DNA of 64,000 bases from Solirubrobacter soli DSM 22325 (GTDB lineage: Bacteria; Actinomycetota; Thermoleophilia; Solirubrobacterales; Solirubrobacteraceae), in contig NZ_AUIK01000035.1 in NCBI RefSeq assembly GCF_000423665.1, positions 20,176 through 84,175 on the forward strand, read 5' to 3'. Under the pieces are notes generated by a model. It was not told the origin of the DNA. It was given only the letters and a program-made list of their open reading frames with translations, and made no database searches. Both the position numbers and the translations under genes were made by a program. Below are positions 19,357-28,516 of this stretch, in pieces. How positions within the stretch are numbered: position 1 is the stretch's first letter; every line of letters starts with the position of its first letter.

Positions 19357-20262
19357 GTGGAGGCGATGGAGGTGTTGCGGTCGTGGGCGGTGCAGGACTC
19401 GCCGCCCGGGGCCGCGGTCGCGGCGCTGGTTGCGCGGGGCGACGTGCCGGTCGGGTGGCTCGACAAGGCGCTGTACGAGGACCGGACCGTGGTCGCGATG
19501 TACAACCCGCGGACGGCGACGGCGATCGTGCCCGCGGACGAGGCGGCGGCGTTCGGGAGCGCGTTCCTGCCGCCTGACACCGGCGCGGAGGACACGCTCG
19601 CCGTCGAGGCGGTCAGCGACGCGCTCGACGGCAAGACGCTCAGCCGCGACGACCTCCACGAGGCCCTGCGGCAGCGGTTGCCGGCGAGCATGCTTCCGTG
19701 GTGCGAGGGGTGCCAGAGCCATCACGCGCGGCGCGGGGTGTTGGTGATGGCGGGCCTGCACGGGAAGCTGTGCCTGGCCGGGCGGGCCGGGCGCCAGCCC
19801 GCGTTCGCGCGGACCGACCAGCTCGTCGGCTGGGACCCGCCGGAATCCAACGAGCTGGTCAGCCGCTACAAGCGCCAGTACGGGACGTCCAACGCCACCC
19901 ACTTCGCCGAGTGGGCCGGGATCGGCAAAGCGCACGCGAACGCGCTCTGGAACGACGACGAAGCCCAGGGCGAGCGGCTCGACGGCGTCAGGGTGATCGC
20001 CCCTGGCGACCCGCTCCTGCTCACCCGCGACCGGGAGGCGCTGATCCCCGATCCCACGTGGCGAAAGCGGGTCTGGTCGGCCATCCCGACCACCGGCGTG
20101 ATCCTCCAAGACCACGAGCCCGTCGCCCTGTGGAAGGCGCGCAAGCGCGGCAAGACGCTCGAGGTGACGCTCACCAAGGGCGCGCCGGACGTCCACGACG
20201 TCCTTGTGAGACTTGCGTCACACCGCGGCTGCTCAGGGGTGGAGATTCACTCCGAAGGGTGA
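19357..20262 (+). CDS. Winged-helix DNA-binding domain protein (HTH_42; AlkZ/YcaQ-like)
   Basis: 301 residues matching the HTH_42 superfamily that includes the DNA glycosylases AlkZ and YcaQ, which open alkylated or cross-linked bases. Family landmarks: LSRDDLHEALRQRLP (about 93-108), VSRYKRQYGTSNATHFAEWAG (about 168-188, cited in part), and the C-terminal APGDPLLLTRDREALIPD and GVILQDHEPVALWKARKRGK. The catalytic QxQ motif of AlkZ was not seen, so repair activity is unproven; some relatives only bind DNA. Start GTG 19357, six bases after TATCTT, fits a leaderless mRNA; ATG 19366 is an alternative. It is not part of the operon before it. Confidence 0.8.
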   Translation: MEAMEVLRSWAVQDSPPGAAVAALVARGDVPVGWLDKALYEDRTVVAMYNPRTATAIVPADEAAAFGSAFLPPDTGAEDTLAVEAVSDALDGKTLSRDDLHEALRQRLPASMLPWCEGCQSHHARRGVLVMAGLHGKLCLAGRAGRQPAFARTDQLVGWDPPESNELVSRYKRQYGTSNATHFAEWAGIGKAHANALWNDDEAQGERLDGVRVIAPGDPLLLTRDREALIPDPTWRKRVWSAIPTTGVILQDHEPVALWKARKRGKTLEVTLTKGAPDVHDVLVRLASHRGCSGVEIHSEG

Positions 20263-20407
20263 CGATTGGTGAGGGTTCACGGTGTTTGATCGCGCAGGGC
20301 ACGGTCGCGATCGTCGCGAAGCAGAGGCGGGTCGTGCTCGTCACGACGGCCAAGCCGCGCAGCTTCACGCGCTCGGGGCCTCGGCGGGCGGCGTGCCGTC
20401 GCCGGTC

Positions 20408-20845
20408 GGGTTGGGGGCGGCCTACCCGGCCGCCGGCGCGATGCCGTACCAGCTCGACCAGGTCAAGGCGTTCAAGGCCGGCGGCGGCGACGTCGTGATC
20501 TCCTTCGGCGGCGCGGCCGGGAAGGAGCTGGCGACGGTCTGCACCGAGGACCAGCTCGCGACGGGCAGGATGGGCGACTACGCGCTCCAGGCCGCGACCG
20601 CTCTGCACGACCAGCTCCAAGCGCTCCACCCGGGCCTGACCGACGCGCCGCGCTGGCGGATGGTCGGCGTCACGCCGATGGCCGGGGTCAATGACAACCC
20701 CCTCGAGGTCTCCACGCTCGCCGACGCGCAGAAGGTGACCGCCTTCGCCGGCGACAAGCACATCGGGATGCTCGGGCTGTGGTCGCTCGGCCGCGACACG
20801 CCCGGTCACGAGTTCACGAAGACCCTGGGAGCCTTCACCGGCTGA
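20408..20845 (+). pseudogene. GH18 chitinase remnant lacking signal peptide and catalytic centre
   Basis: The recognisable pieces of an actinobacterial GH18 chitinase are YQLDQVKAFKAGGGDVVISF followed by GGAAGKELATVCTED (N-terminal barrel strands), then directly MGDYALQAATALHDQLQ, WRMVGVTPMAGVNDN and MLGLWSLGRD (C-terminal barrel). The stretch between, which in the family carries the DxxDxDxE catalytic motif, is missing (roughly 100 residues by family comparison), as are the signal peptide and first strands. The frame is open from 20282, but the upstream part is unrelated Arg/Ala-rich sequence. It cannot be an active chitinase; an internal deletion plus 5' loss is the likely history. Confidence 0.75.
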
Positions 20846-20862
20846 CAGGTACGCTCGCGAAC

Positions 20863-21375
20863 GTGCGTCGCGTCGCGATCATCGCCTCGGCCAGCGGCAA
20901 CGGCAAGACGACCCTCGGGCGGGCCGTGGCGGCCCGCCTCGGCGTCCGCTTCGTCGAGCTCGACGCGCTCGTCCACGGCCCGGGCTGGGCCGAGACGCCC
21001 GACGACGAGCTCAAGGCGACGCTGACCCCGATCCTGGCCGAGGACGGCTGGGTGATCGACGGCAACTACACGGGCAAGATCGGCAACCTGGTGCTCGACG
21101 CCGCCGACACGGTCGTGTGGCTCGACCTCCCGACTCACGTCTGGCTTCCCCGCCTGGCCCGGCGTACCTGGCGCCGGGTGGTGCGCAAGGAGCCGATGTT
21201 CAACGGCAACCGGGAGACCTGGCGGGACGCGGTGTGGGGCCGCGAGTCCCTGTTCGGGTGGGCACTGACGCAGCAGCCGCGCCGCCGGCGCGAGTACCCG
21301 GGGCGCCTGGCCGGCAGGCCGGTGACGCGTCTGCGGAGCCCGCGCGAGGTCGACCGCTGGCTGGCGAATGTCTGA
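20863..21375 (+). CDS. P-loop NTPase, adenylate-kinase/shikimate-kinase-like (topology modulation type)
   Basis: 170 residues. Walker A is near the N-terminus (IIASASGNGKTTLGRAVAARL), followed by FVELDALVHGPGW and DGWVIDGNYTGKI, the pattern of small nucleotide kinase-like proteins often annotated as DNA topology modulation protein (FlaR-like) or adenylate kinase-related. The C-terminus is Arg-rich, like a lid region. Start GTG 20863 with TACGCT seven bases upstream suggests a leaderless transcript. The last eight bases overlap the start of the giant kinase gene. The exact substrate is unknown. Confidence 0.8.
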   Translation: MRRVAIIASASGNGKTTLGRAVAARLGVRFVELDALVHGPGWAETPDDELKATLTPILAEDGWVIDGNYTGKIGNLVLDAADTVVWLDLPTHVWLPRLARRTWRRVVRKEPMFNGNRETWRDAVWGRESLFGWALTQQPRRRREYPGRLAGRPVTRLRSPREVDRWLANV

Positions 21376-24300
21376 GATGCGGCCCGGCACCGAGTTCGCG
21401 GACCACGTGATCCGCGGGGTCGCCGGCCGGGGCGGGATGGGGATCGTCTACCGGGCGACCGACATGACGCTCGAGCGCGAGGTCGCGCTGAAGGTGATCG
21501 CCTCCGACCTCTCCAAGGACGAGGAGTTCCGCAGCCGCTTCCAGCGCGAGTTCCGCGCGGCGGCGTCCATCCAGCACCCGAACGTGATCCCCGTCTACCA
21601 CGCCGGGGAGTACGACGGGCTGCTGTACGTGACGATGCGCTACGTCGACGGCACCGACCTCGCCCGCCTGCTGCAGGCCGAGGGCCGGCTCGACCCGCGC
21701 ACGGCCGCGTACGTGGTCGCGCAGATCGCCGAGGCGCTCGACGCCGCCCACAAGGCCGGCATCGTCCATCGCGACGTCAAGCCCGCCAACGTCCTGATCG
21801 AGAGCGCCGGCGACGGCTACCACGCGACGCTGACCGACTTCGGCCTCATGAAGAACCTGCGGGCGACGACGCAGATCACCCAGGCCGGCAGCGTCATCGG
21901 CACCTTCGACTACGCCGCGCCCGAGCAGCTCAAGGAAGGCCCGATCGACGCCCGCACCGACGTCTACGCGCTCGGCGGCGTCCTCTACCAGGCGCTCACC
22001 GGCAAGGTCCCGTTCCCGCGCGAGACCGCCGCGGCGACGATGCTCGCCCACCTCGACGCCCCGCCGCCGAGCGTGCTCACCGTGCTCCCCGACGCCTCGG
22101 AACTGCTGGGCGAAGTCGTGCGCCGCGCGATGGCCAAGGACCCGCGCGACCGCTATCCGTCGGCGGGCGACCTCGGCCGCAGCGCGCTGAGCGCCGCCGA
22201 GGACCGGCGCACCACCACCGCGGAGCGCAGCGTCGCGGCCGGCGACGCCGCGCCGGACTCGGTCCTGCACACCGCGCCGTCGCTCCCGCTCCCGCCCGCG
22301 CTCGCGGTCGAGACCGGTGGAGGCAGGTTCGTCGGCCGCGCGGCCCAGCTCGAGACGCTCGCCACCGCGTACGCCGAGGCGGAGCGCGGCAAGCGCCGGT
22401 TCGTCCTGCTCGTGGGCGAGCCCGGCATCGGCAAGACGCGGCTGGCGACGGAGATCGCCCGCCGCGCGCACCACGAGGGCGCGACCGTCCTCTACGGCCG
22501 CAACGACCCCGAGTCGCTGCTCCCCTACCAGCCGTTCATCGCCGCGCTCGAGCACTGGGTCACCCACCGCGAGCGCCTCGACCTGCCGTCCGAGCTCGCG
22601 CTCGAGTTGACCGAGGTCGCGCGCTTCGTCCCCGGCCTGCGCAAGCACGTCCCACCCGTCCGCGAGCCGTTGGCGGACGAGCCGGAGATGCGCCGCTACC
22701 GGCTCTTCGAGGGCGTCACCCGCCTGCTCGCCTACGCCGCCCGCGAGCGCCCGGTCGTCCTGCTGCTCGACGACCTCCACTGGGCCGACCCGAGCACGAC
22801 CCTGCTGCTCGGCCACCTGCTCCAGGACGCCGCCCCCATGCGGCTGTTCGTGCTCGGCACCGCGCGGACGTTCGAGGGCGAACTGGTCGCCCGCCTGCGC
22901 CGCCAGGGCAACTTCGAGCGGATCGAGCTCGGCGGGCTCACCACCGACGAGACCCGCGCGCTGGTCGCCCGCGACGACGTCACGAGCCAGTTCGTGCAGC
23001 GGCTCACCGAGGAGACGGAGGGCAACCCGTTCTTCATCGAGGAGACACTGCGCAGCCTGCCCGAGCTCGAAGAGCGTGCGCTGAGCCAGATCGCGGTCCC
23101 GGAAGGGGTCAAGGAGCTGATCGGCCGCCGCCTCGAGCAGCTCTCCGAGCCCACCAACCGGGTGCTCAGCGTCGCGTCGGTCGTCGGGCGCCGCTTCGAC
23201 CTCATCCTGCTCGAGACCCTTCTGAGCGACGACGACGTGCTGGAAGCGCTCGAGGAGGCGACCGACCGCGGGCTGGTGAGAGAAGCGGGCGTCGACCGCT
23301 TCGCGTTCGCCCACGCGCTCGTGCGCGATGCGCTCTACGAGAGCCAGAGCACGAGTCGCCGCGTGCGCCTGCACCGGCGGATCGGCGAGGCGATCGAGGC
23401 CACCCCCGACCCCAATCCGGCCGAGCTCGCCTACCACTTCCACGAGGGCCGGGCACCCCAGGCGATCCCCTACGCGCTGGCCGCCGCCGAGCAGGCCTCC
23501 GCCGCGCTGGCCTGGGCGGAGGCGGTCGAGCACTACCGGCGCGCCGACTCCGGCCTCCCCACCCGCCTCGCCCTCGGCGCCGCCGAGCTGCGCGCCGGCG
23601 ACCCCGCCGCCCGCGCGACGTTCGCCCGCGCCGCCGAGCTCGCCCGCGAGCAGGAGGACCACGACGCGCTGGCCGAGGCCGCGCTCGGCTTCTCCGGCCG
23701 CCACGCCGAGGCGGGCGTGATCGACGACGAGGCGCTGGAGCTGCTCGAGGAGGCGCTCGCCCAGCAGCCGCCCAACAGCCTGCTCGCCGTGCGCCTGCGC
23801 GCGCGGCTGGTCGACGCGCTCCAGTTCGCCCGCCAGGGCACCCGCCGCGAGACGCTCAGCGCCGAGGCGCTCGAGATCGCGCACCGCCTCGATGACCCGC
23901 GGGCGCAGCTGGTCGCGCTCGAGGCCCGCCACGCCGCGCTGCTGCACGTCGACCACCTCGAGGAGCGGCTGCGGCTCAGCGAGGAACTGCTCGCGTTGGC
24001 GACCGAGGACCGCGAGCTGCAGGCGCTCGGGCATCACTGGCGCATCTATGACCTGCTCGAGGCCGGGCGGGTGGAGGACGCGCGGACCGCGCATCGCAAG
24101 CTCAACACGCTCGCCGCCGCACTGCGCCAGCCGCTCTACAACCACTTCGCCGTCGGCTGGGAGGTCGTGTGGGCGCAGATGGCGGGCCGCGTCGAGGACG
24201 CGCAGCGGCTCGCCCGCGAGGCGTTCGAGTACGGCGTTCGCGCCCAGGCGCGTGACGCCGAGACGATCTTCACCGCCCAGAACCTGATCCTCGCGCGGCG

Positions 24301-24901
24301 GGAGGAGGGGCTCTCCGACCACGTCGCGACGATCGCCGGCTACGTCGAGCGCAACCCGGCGCTGAGCGCGTGGGCGGCGATCCTGCCGATGGCGCACCTG
24401 ATGGCGGGCGACGTGCCCGCGGGCGTGGCGCAGTTCCGCGCGCTGGCGCAGGACGACTTCGCCGCGATCCCGCGCGACATGTTCTGGTTCACCGCGATCG
24501 CGCTGCTCGGCGAGACCGCGGCGCTGCTGCGCGACGCCGAGCACGCGCGGGTGCTCCACGGCCTGCTCCTGCCCCACGCCGGCAAGCTCGTGCAGATCAG
24601 CCAGGCCGCGAGCCTCGGCTCGACGCACCGGTTCCTCGCGCTCACCGCCGCCGCGTTCGGGGACCTGGAGTCCGCGGAGGCGCACTTCGCCGCGGGACTG
24701 GAGCGCAACGCGGAGTGCGGGCTCCGCCCCGTGGTCGCGTTGATGCGGCGCGAGTTCGCCGAGTTGCTGCTCGCCCGCGGCGACACCGAACGGGCGCGCG
24801 GCGTGCTCGAGGAGACCCTCCGCGAAGCTCAGGCCGGCGGCATGTCCCAGCTCATCACGCGTGTGCGAACGCGACTGGCCGAGCTGCCTCCGGCGTCGTG
24901 A
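21368..24901 (+). CDS. Ser/Thr protein kinase - AAA ATPase - TPR signalling protein
   Basis: 1177 residues. Residues about 12-275 are a eukaryotic-like kinase: GRGGMGIVYRA (Gly loop), VALKVI (catalytic Lys), HRDVKPANVL (catalytic loop), TDFGLMK (DFG) and the APEQLKEG activation-segment end. An AAA_16 ATPase follows with Walker A VGEPGIGKTRL (near 350) and Walker B LLLDDLHWADP (near 470), then about 600 residues of TPR-like helices. There is no transmembrane segment, so it is cytosolic. The chassis is the same as in the cyclase at 2840 and the LuxR protein at 59485, with a different signalling head. ATG 21368 overlaps the previous gene; the 3' end overlaps the convergent amidohydrolase gene by 47 bases. 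Confidence 0.93.
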   Translation: MSEMRPGTEFADHVIRGVAGRGGMGIVYRATDMTLEREVALKVIASDLSKDEEFRSRFQREFRAAASIQHPNVIPVYHAGEYDGLLYVTMRYVDGTDLARLLQAEGRLDPRTAAYVVAQIAEALDAAHKAGIVHRDVKPANVLIESAGDGYHATLTDFGLMKNLRATTQITQAGSVIGTFDYAAPEQLKEGPIDARTDVYALGGVLYQALTGKVPFPRETAAATMLAHLDAPPPSVLTVLPDASELLGEVVRRAMAKDPRDRYPSAGDLGRSALSAAEDRRTTTAERSVAAGDAAPDSVLHTAPSLPLPPALAVETGGGRFVGRAAQLETLATAYAEAERGKRRFVLLVGEPGIGKTRLATEIARRAHHEGATVLYGRNDPESLLPYQPFIAALEHWVTHRERLDLPSELALELTEVARFVPGLRKHVPPVREPLADEPEMRRYRLFEGVTRLLAYAARERPVVLLLDDLHWADPSTTLLLGHLLQDAAPMRLFVLGTARTFEGELVARLRRQGNFERIELGGLTTDETRALVARDDVTSQFVQRLTEETEGNPFFIEETLRSLPELEERALSQIAVPEGVKELIGRRLEQLSEPTNRVLSVASVVGRRFDLILLETLLSDDDVLEALEEATDRGLVREAGVDRFAFAHALVRDALYESQSTSRRVRLHRRIGEAIEATPDPNPAELAYHFHEGRAPQAIPYALAAAEQASAALAWAEAVEHYRRADSGLPTRLALGAAELRAGDPAARATFARAAELAREQEDHDALAEAALGFSGRHAEAGVIDDEALELLEEALAQQPPNSLLAVRLRARLVDALQFARQGTRRETLSAEALEIAHRLDDPRAQLVALEARHAALLHVDHLEERLRLSEELLALATEDRELQALGHHWRIYDLLEAGRVEDARTAHRKLNTLAAALRQPLYNHFAVGWEVVWAQMAGRVEDAQRLAREAFEYGVRAQARDAETIFTAQNLILARREEGLSDHVATIAGYVERNPALSAWAAILPMAHLMAGDVPAGVAQFRALAQDDFAAIPRDMFWFTAIALLGETAALLRDAEHARVLHGLLLPHAGKLVQISQAASLGSTHRFLALTAAAFGDLESAEAHFAAGLERNAECGLRPVVALMRREFAELLLARGDTERARGVLEETLREAQAGGMSQLITRVRTRLAELPPAS

Positions 24902-26387
24902 GGTGAACGGGCCGCCCGTCGACCACGGCGAGCCAGACAGGCGCCGCGGGGTCGACGGGGAGGCCGGTGAGGTCGGCGCGCATCCCCACGCGGACGCGCC
25001 CGGCCACGGCCTCCTCACCGATCGCGAACGCGGCGTTGGTGGTGTAGCCCGCCAGCGCCTCGTCGTCGGTCAACCCGCGCGCCCGCGCGGTGGCCATGCC
25101 GAGACGCGGGTCGGCGTCGCCGACCGGCCAGTCGCTGCCGAGGGCGAGCACGGCGCCCGCGTCGATCAGGTCGCGCATGCGGAAGCCGCGCGCGGCGCGC
25201 TCGGGGCCGAGCCGGTCGCTCCAGTTGCCCTCGGGCCTCGCGGCCAGCGTGTGCACCGGCTGCATCGACGCGGTCACACCGGACGCGCCGATCTTCGCCA
25301 CCAGGTCGTCCGGCAGCGTCTCCAGGTGCTCCAGGCGGTGGCGCGTCCCGTTCTGATTGCGCAGGTAGGTGTCGAGCGTGAAGCGCACGGCGGCGTCGCC
25401 GATGGTGTGCGTCGCGAGCTGGAAGCCCGCGGCCGCGAAGCGCGTCATCACGTCCGCCATCCGCTGCGGATCCGGCCAGAAGGGCGTCACGCCCTCGCCC
25501 TGTGAGTCCGGCGCCTCCAACCAGGCCGTGCCGGCGTCGATCACGCCGTCGGCGAAGAACTTCGCGGTGCCGCCGCTCCACAGCGCGCCGCGCTCGTCGC
25601 GCAGCGCCAGGCGCGTCTCGAGCTCGGCGTCGATCATGTCCGGCGTCAGCCACTGCGGGACGCGCAGGCGCATCGTCAGCTCGCCGGTCTCCTCGAGGTC
25701 GCGCAGCAGGTCGTGGGTGGCGGGCTCGCCGTCCATCACGTGCGCGCCCGTCAACCCGAGCGCGTTCAGGCGCCGCAGCTGCTCGACGTGGCGCTCGCGC
25801 AGCTCCGGCCAGCGCAGCCGCGGCGCCGCGCGCAGCACGAGATCCTGCGCCGCGGGCTCGCGCAGCTCGCCGGTCGGCACGCCCTCGACGCAGACGACCT
25901 CCGACCCGTCGGCGAACGCGTGCGGGCCGGTGACGTGGGCGAGCTCCAACGCACGGGGCGACGCCAGCGCGGTGTGCAGGTCCGAGAGCCGCACGAACGC
26001 CGCCGCACCGCGGACCGCCTTGCCGATCTCGCGCGGCGTCGGCGCCGCGTCGTAGTCCAGGCCCCACGCGAACAGCCAGCCTCGCTGCGGCTTCGCATCG
26101 GCCAGCGCGGCCAGCACGTCCGCCTTGCTCCGCAGCCCGCCGAGGTCGACCCCGCGGGCCAGCTCGGCGCCCCAGAACGGGTGCAGGTGCGAGTCGACGA
26201 GGCCGGGGACCAGCTCGTTCCCCCTCGCGTCGATCACCACCGTGCGCGCGTCGCAGTGCTCGCGGACCGTGGCGTTCTCGCCGACGGCGATGATCGTGCC
26301 GCCGCTGACCGCCACCGCCTCGGCGACCGGCTGCCCTGGGTGCAGCGTGCGCACACGGGCGTTGAGGATCGCGAGATCAGCGGCCAT
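24855..26387 (-). CDS. Amidohydrolase, YtcJ-like (Amidohydro_3)
   Basis: 510 residues of the metal-dependent amidohydrolase superfamily, YtcJ branch, which hydrolyse amide or similar C-N bonds of small molecules. Motifs in order: LVPGLVDSHLHPFWG (metal HxH, about 62-76), KFFADGVIDAGTAW, QLATHTIGDAAV, HRLEHLETL and the late ALGSDWPVGDADPRLG Asp motif; the protein is flanked by the usual small beta-sandwich ends. ATG 26387 overlaps the APC permease stop by 11 bases, so import and hydrolysis of one substrate are probably coupled. The physiological substrate of this branch is mostly unknown. Confidence 0.9.
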   Translation of the reverse strand: MAADLAILNARVRTLHPGQPVAEAVAVSGGTIIAVGENATVREHCDARTVVIDARGNELVPGLVDSHLHPFWGAELARGVDLGGLRSKADVLAALADAKPQRGWLFAWGLDYDAAPTPREIGKAVRGAAAFVRLSDLHTALASPRALELAHVTGPHAFADGSEVVCVEGVPTGELREPAAQDLVLRAAPRLRWPELRERHVEQLRRLNALGLTGAHVMDGEPATHDLLRDLEETGELTMRLRVPQWLTPDMIDAELETRLALRDERGALWSGGTAKFFADGVIDAGTAWLEAPDSQGEGVTPFWPDPQRMADVMTRFAAAGFQLATHTIGDAAVRFTLDTYLRNQNGTRHRLEHLETLPDDLVAKIGASGVTASMQPVHTLAARPEGNWSDRLGPERAARGFRMRDLIDAGAVLALGSDWPVGDADPRLGMATARARGLTDDEALAGYTTNAAFAIGEEAVAGRVRVGMRADLTGLPVDPAAPVWLAVVDGRPVHLTTPEAARPVAFAHA

Positions 26388-27831
26388 TGGTCGGCCTCGC
26401 GGTGAAGAGGTACAGCAGACCGAAGACGACGATCGCGCCGACGACCATCGGGGCGGCCCAGACCTGGTACCAGGGCGCACCCACGGGGGCGAGCGACTCG
26501 CGCGGCCAGGCGACGTTGACCGTCTCGAAGCCCAGCCACAGCACAGCGCCCACGTTGAGCACGATACGCGCCTTGGACCGCGACAGGACGCCCTGCGAGC
26601 GGGCGTACAGCGCGGCGATCGCGACGAGCAGGAACGCGCAGTAGATCGCCGCGGTGCCGAACGTGATCAGGCTGCCGATCGCGGTCGCCTCGAGGCCGAG
26701 CAGCAGGCCGAGCCACGCGACGACGGTCGTGGCCACGATCCCGCCGATCGGCACCTGGCGGGAGTCGACCTTGCGCAGGAACCGGGAGGCGGGCAGCACG
26801 CCGTCGCGGGCGACGGAGTAGATCCCGCGCGAGGTCCCGCCCTGCGCGGCCATCCCGCAGGCGATGAAGGCGAGCAGCACGACGGCGGCGAACGGCTTGC
26901 TCGACCAGTCGCCGAAGTTCGAGACCACGGCCGTCGACACCGGGTCGATGTCCTTGCCGGCGACGACGTCGGCTGGGTTCGGGTGCGCGAGCGTGGTCGC
27001 GAAGGCGTTGAGGATCACGAGCGCGCCGACGCTCAGCAGCGCCATCCAGACCGCGCGCGGGACGTGCTTGGCCGCGCCCTTGGTCTCCTCGGCGGCGGCG
27101 ACGGTCGAGTCGAAGCCGATGAAGGCCCAGCCGGCGACGGCGAGCGCGGCCAGCATCGCGGCGAGCGTCGAGCCGCCGCTCAGCGCCTCGGCGCCGAAGC
27201 TGTCGAAGAGCACCGACGGGGACTGCTCGCGGAAGACCAGGAGCAGCGCGAGGCCGATGCCGACCGAGGCGACGGCCTCGGCCGCCACGCCGAGCCGCAG
27301 CGCGGCCTTCAGGGCGTCGACGCCGATGGCGTTGACGAGGCTGCAGGTCAACACGAGAACCGCGCCGGTGATCACGATCGCGTGGGCGGTCGGCGTGATC
27401 CCGAGCAGCGTCAGCGCCCACGGGGCGCCGAGGTAGGCGATCGTGGTGTTCGCCACGGCGTACGCGCACAGCGCCACCCACCCGGTCATCCAGCCATAAC
27501 GCGGGCCGATCAGCCGCCTCGTCCACTGGTAGGCGCCGTTGGAGAGCGGCCACTTCGCCGCGAGCTCGGAGTAGACCGCGAGCAGCAGGCACTGGCCGGC
27601 GAGCGCGACCGGAAGCACCCACACCCACGCCCCGCCCGCCACGACCATGCCGACGAGCACGACGGCGTAGAGCCCGACGACCGGGGAGATCGTCGCGAAG
27701 CCCATCGCGACCGAGTCGAAGATCCCCATCCCGCGCTTGAGCTCCTGCTCGTAGCCGAGCTCCTGTACGCGCTGCGCGTCGCCGTCGGCGGCGGGCGGGG
27801 TCAGGGGCTCGGTTGCTGTCACGGTCGCCAT
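26377..27831 (-). CDS. APC-family amino acid/amine permease
   Basis: 484-residue carrier with about 12 transmembrane helices, beginning SVAMGFATISPVVGLYAVVL, a helix typical of the APC superfamily. The cytosolic N-terminus contains LGYEQELKRGMG, the family lead-in. ATG 27831 is preceded by GGAGAGACG. It probably imports an amine or amino-acid derivative for the co-translated amidohydrolase. Its promoter (TTGACA on the minus strand at 27886-27891) is overlapped by two tandem 15-bp palindromes, so it is almost certainly repressed by the divergent TetR protein. Confidence 0.92.
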   Translation of the reverse strand: MATVTATEPLTPPAADGDAQRVQELGYEQELKRGMGIFDSVAMGFATISPVVGLYAVVLVGMVVAGGAWVWVLPVALAGQCLLLAVYSELAAKWPLSNGAYQWTRRLIGPRYGWMTGWVALCAYAVANTTIAYLGAPWALTLLGITPTAHAIVITGAVLVLTCSLVNAIGVDALKAALRLGVAAEAVASVGIGLALLLVFREQSPSVLFDSFGAEALSGGSTLAAMLAALAVAGWAFIGFDSTVAAAEETKGAAKHVPRAVWMALLSVGALVILNAFATTLAHPNPADVVAGKDIDPVSTAVVSNFGDWSSKPFAAVVLLAFIACGMAAQGGTSRGIYSVARDGVLPASRFLRKVDSRQVPIGGIVATTVVAWLGLLLGLEATAIGSLITFGTAAIYCAFLLVAIAALYARSQGVLSRSKARIVLNVGAVLWLGFETVNVAWPRESLAPVGAPWYQVWAAPMVVGAIVVFGLLYLFTARPTNGR

Positions 27832-27849
27832 CGTCTCTCCTTTGGGAAA

Positions 27850-27891
27850 ACTAGCGGCGCTAGTCTGAACTAACGGTGCTAGTTTTGTCAA
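27850..27891. promoter_or_regulatory. Two tandem TetR-type operators over divergent promoters
   Basis: ACTAGCGGCGCTAGT (27850-27864) is a perfect palindrome around one central base; ACTAACGGTGCTAGT (27869-27883) is the same box with two changes, centres 19 bases apart. A consensus -35 TTGACA for the permease lies at 27886-27891 on the minus strand with CAGACT 18 bases further on; TAGTTT (27880-27885), seven bases before the TetR GTG, can serve as a leaderless -10. Both operators sit where they would block both promoters. Confidence 0.75.
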
Positions 27892-27892
27892 G

Positions 27893-28516
27893 GTGCCGCG
27901 CCCGTCAAAGCCGCTGTTGTCCCGTCGCGGGATCGCCGAAGAGGCGTTGAAGCTCGTCGACGAGGAGGGCATCGAGGCGCTGACCACGCGCAAGCTGGCC
28001 AAGCGGCTCGGCGTCGAAGGCCCGTCGCTCTACAACCACGTCCGCGGCCGCGACGACCTGCTGGACGAGATGACCGCGGTGATCGACGAGCACGTCGACA
28101 CGTCCGTGCTCGACCACCCGGACTGGCGCGTCGGGCTCTCGGAGTTCGCCCGCTCCTACCGGCGCGCGTTCGCCGCGCACCCGCACATCGTCGCCACCGT
28201 CAGCGCGCGCCCGGTCAACACCCACACCGCCCTCCAGGCCTACGACGAGGCCTTCGCCGCCTTCGAGCGGTTCGGCTGGGACCCGCACACGGCGGCCGTG
28301 GTCATGGCGGCGGTCGACTTCCTCGTGCTCGGCTCGGCGATCGAGACCTTCAAGGCCGGGTTCCACCGCGGGGCCGACGAGTACGACCCGGACTACCCGC
28401 ACCTCGCCACGGCGTTGCGTGCCGCGGGCGACGACGACATCGACGACCTCGGGTTCGAGCTCGGGCTCTCCGCGGTCGTCGCGTGGCTCAGCGCACGCGA
28501 ACGCGAACGCGCTTAG
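27893..28516 (+). CDS. TetR-family repressor (TetR_C_1 class)
   Basis: 207 residues. The HTH (about 8-55: LSRRGIAEEALKLVDEEGIE, TTRKLAKRLGVEGPSLYNHV) and the C-terminal domain (about 75-205, with ATVSARPVNTHTALQAYDEA) belong to the class containing tetracycline repressors. GTG start at 27893 seven bases after TAGTTT, no SD, so the mRNA is probably leaderless. Paired palindromes between it and the APC permease gene make it the likely repressor of the permease-amidohydrolase operon and of itself; the ligand is probably the transported compound. The 3' end overlaps the convergent secreted-protein gene by 29 bases. Confidence 0.92.
   Translation: MPRPSKPLLSRRGIAEEALKLVDEEGIEALTTRKLAKRLGVEGPSLYNHVRGRDDLLDEMTAVIDEHVDTSVLDHPDWRVGLSEFARSYRRAFAAHPHIVATVSARPVNTHTALQAYDEAFAAFERFGWDPHTAAVVMAAVDFLVLGSAIETFKAGFHRGADEYDPDYPHLATALRAAGDDDIDDLGFELGLSAVVAWLSARERERA

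Noticed and set aside
21200..25018. A 1272-residue frame on the minus strand
   Set aside because: Antisense of the Ser/Thr-kinase-ATPase gene; composition typical of antisense high-GC reading.
27893..28002. A longer N-terminus for the APC permease starting at 28002
   Set aside because: It would read through the operators and antisense to the TetR gene; ATG 27831 has a good ribosome-binding site and family-like N-terminus.
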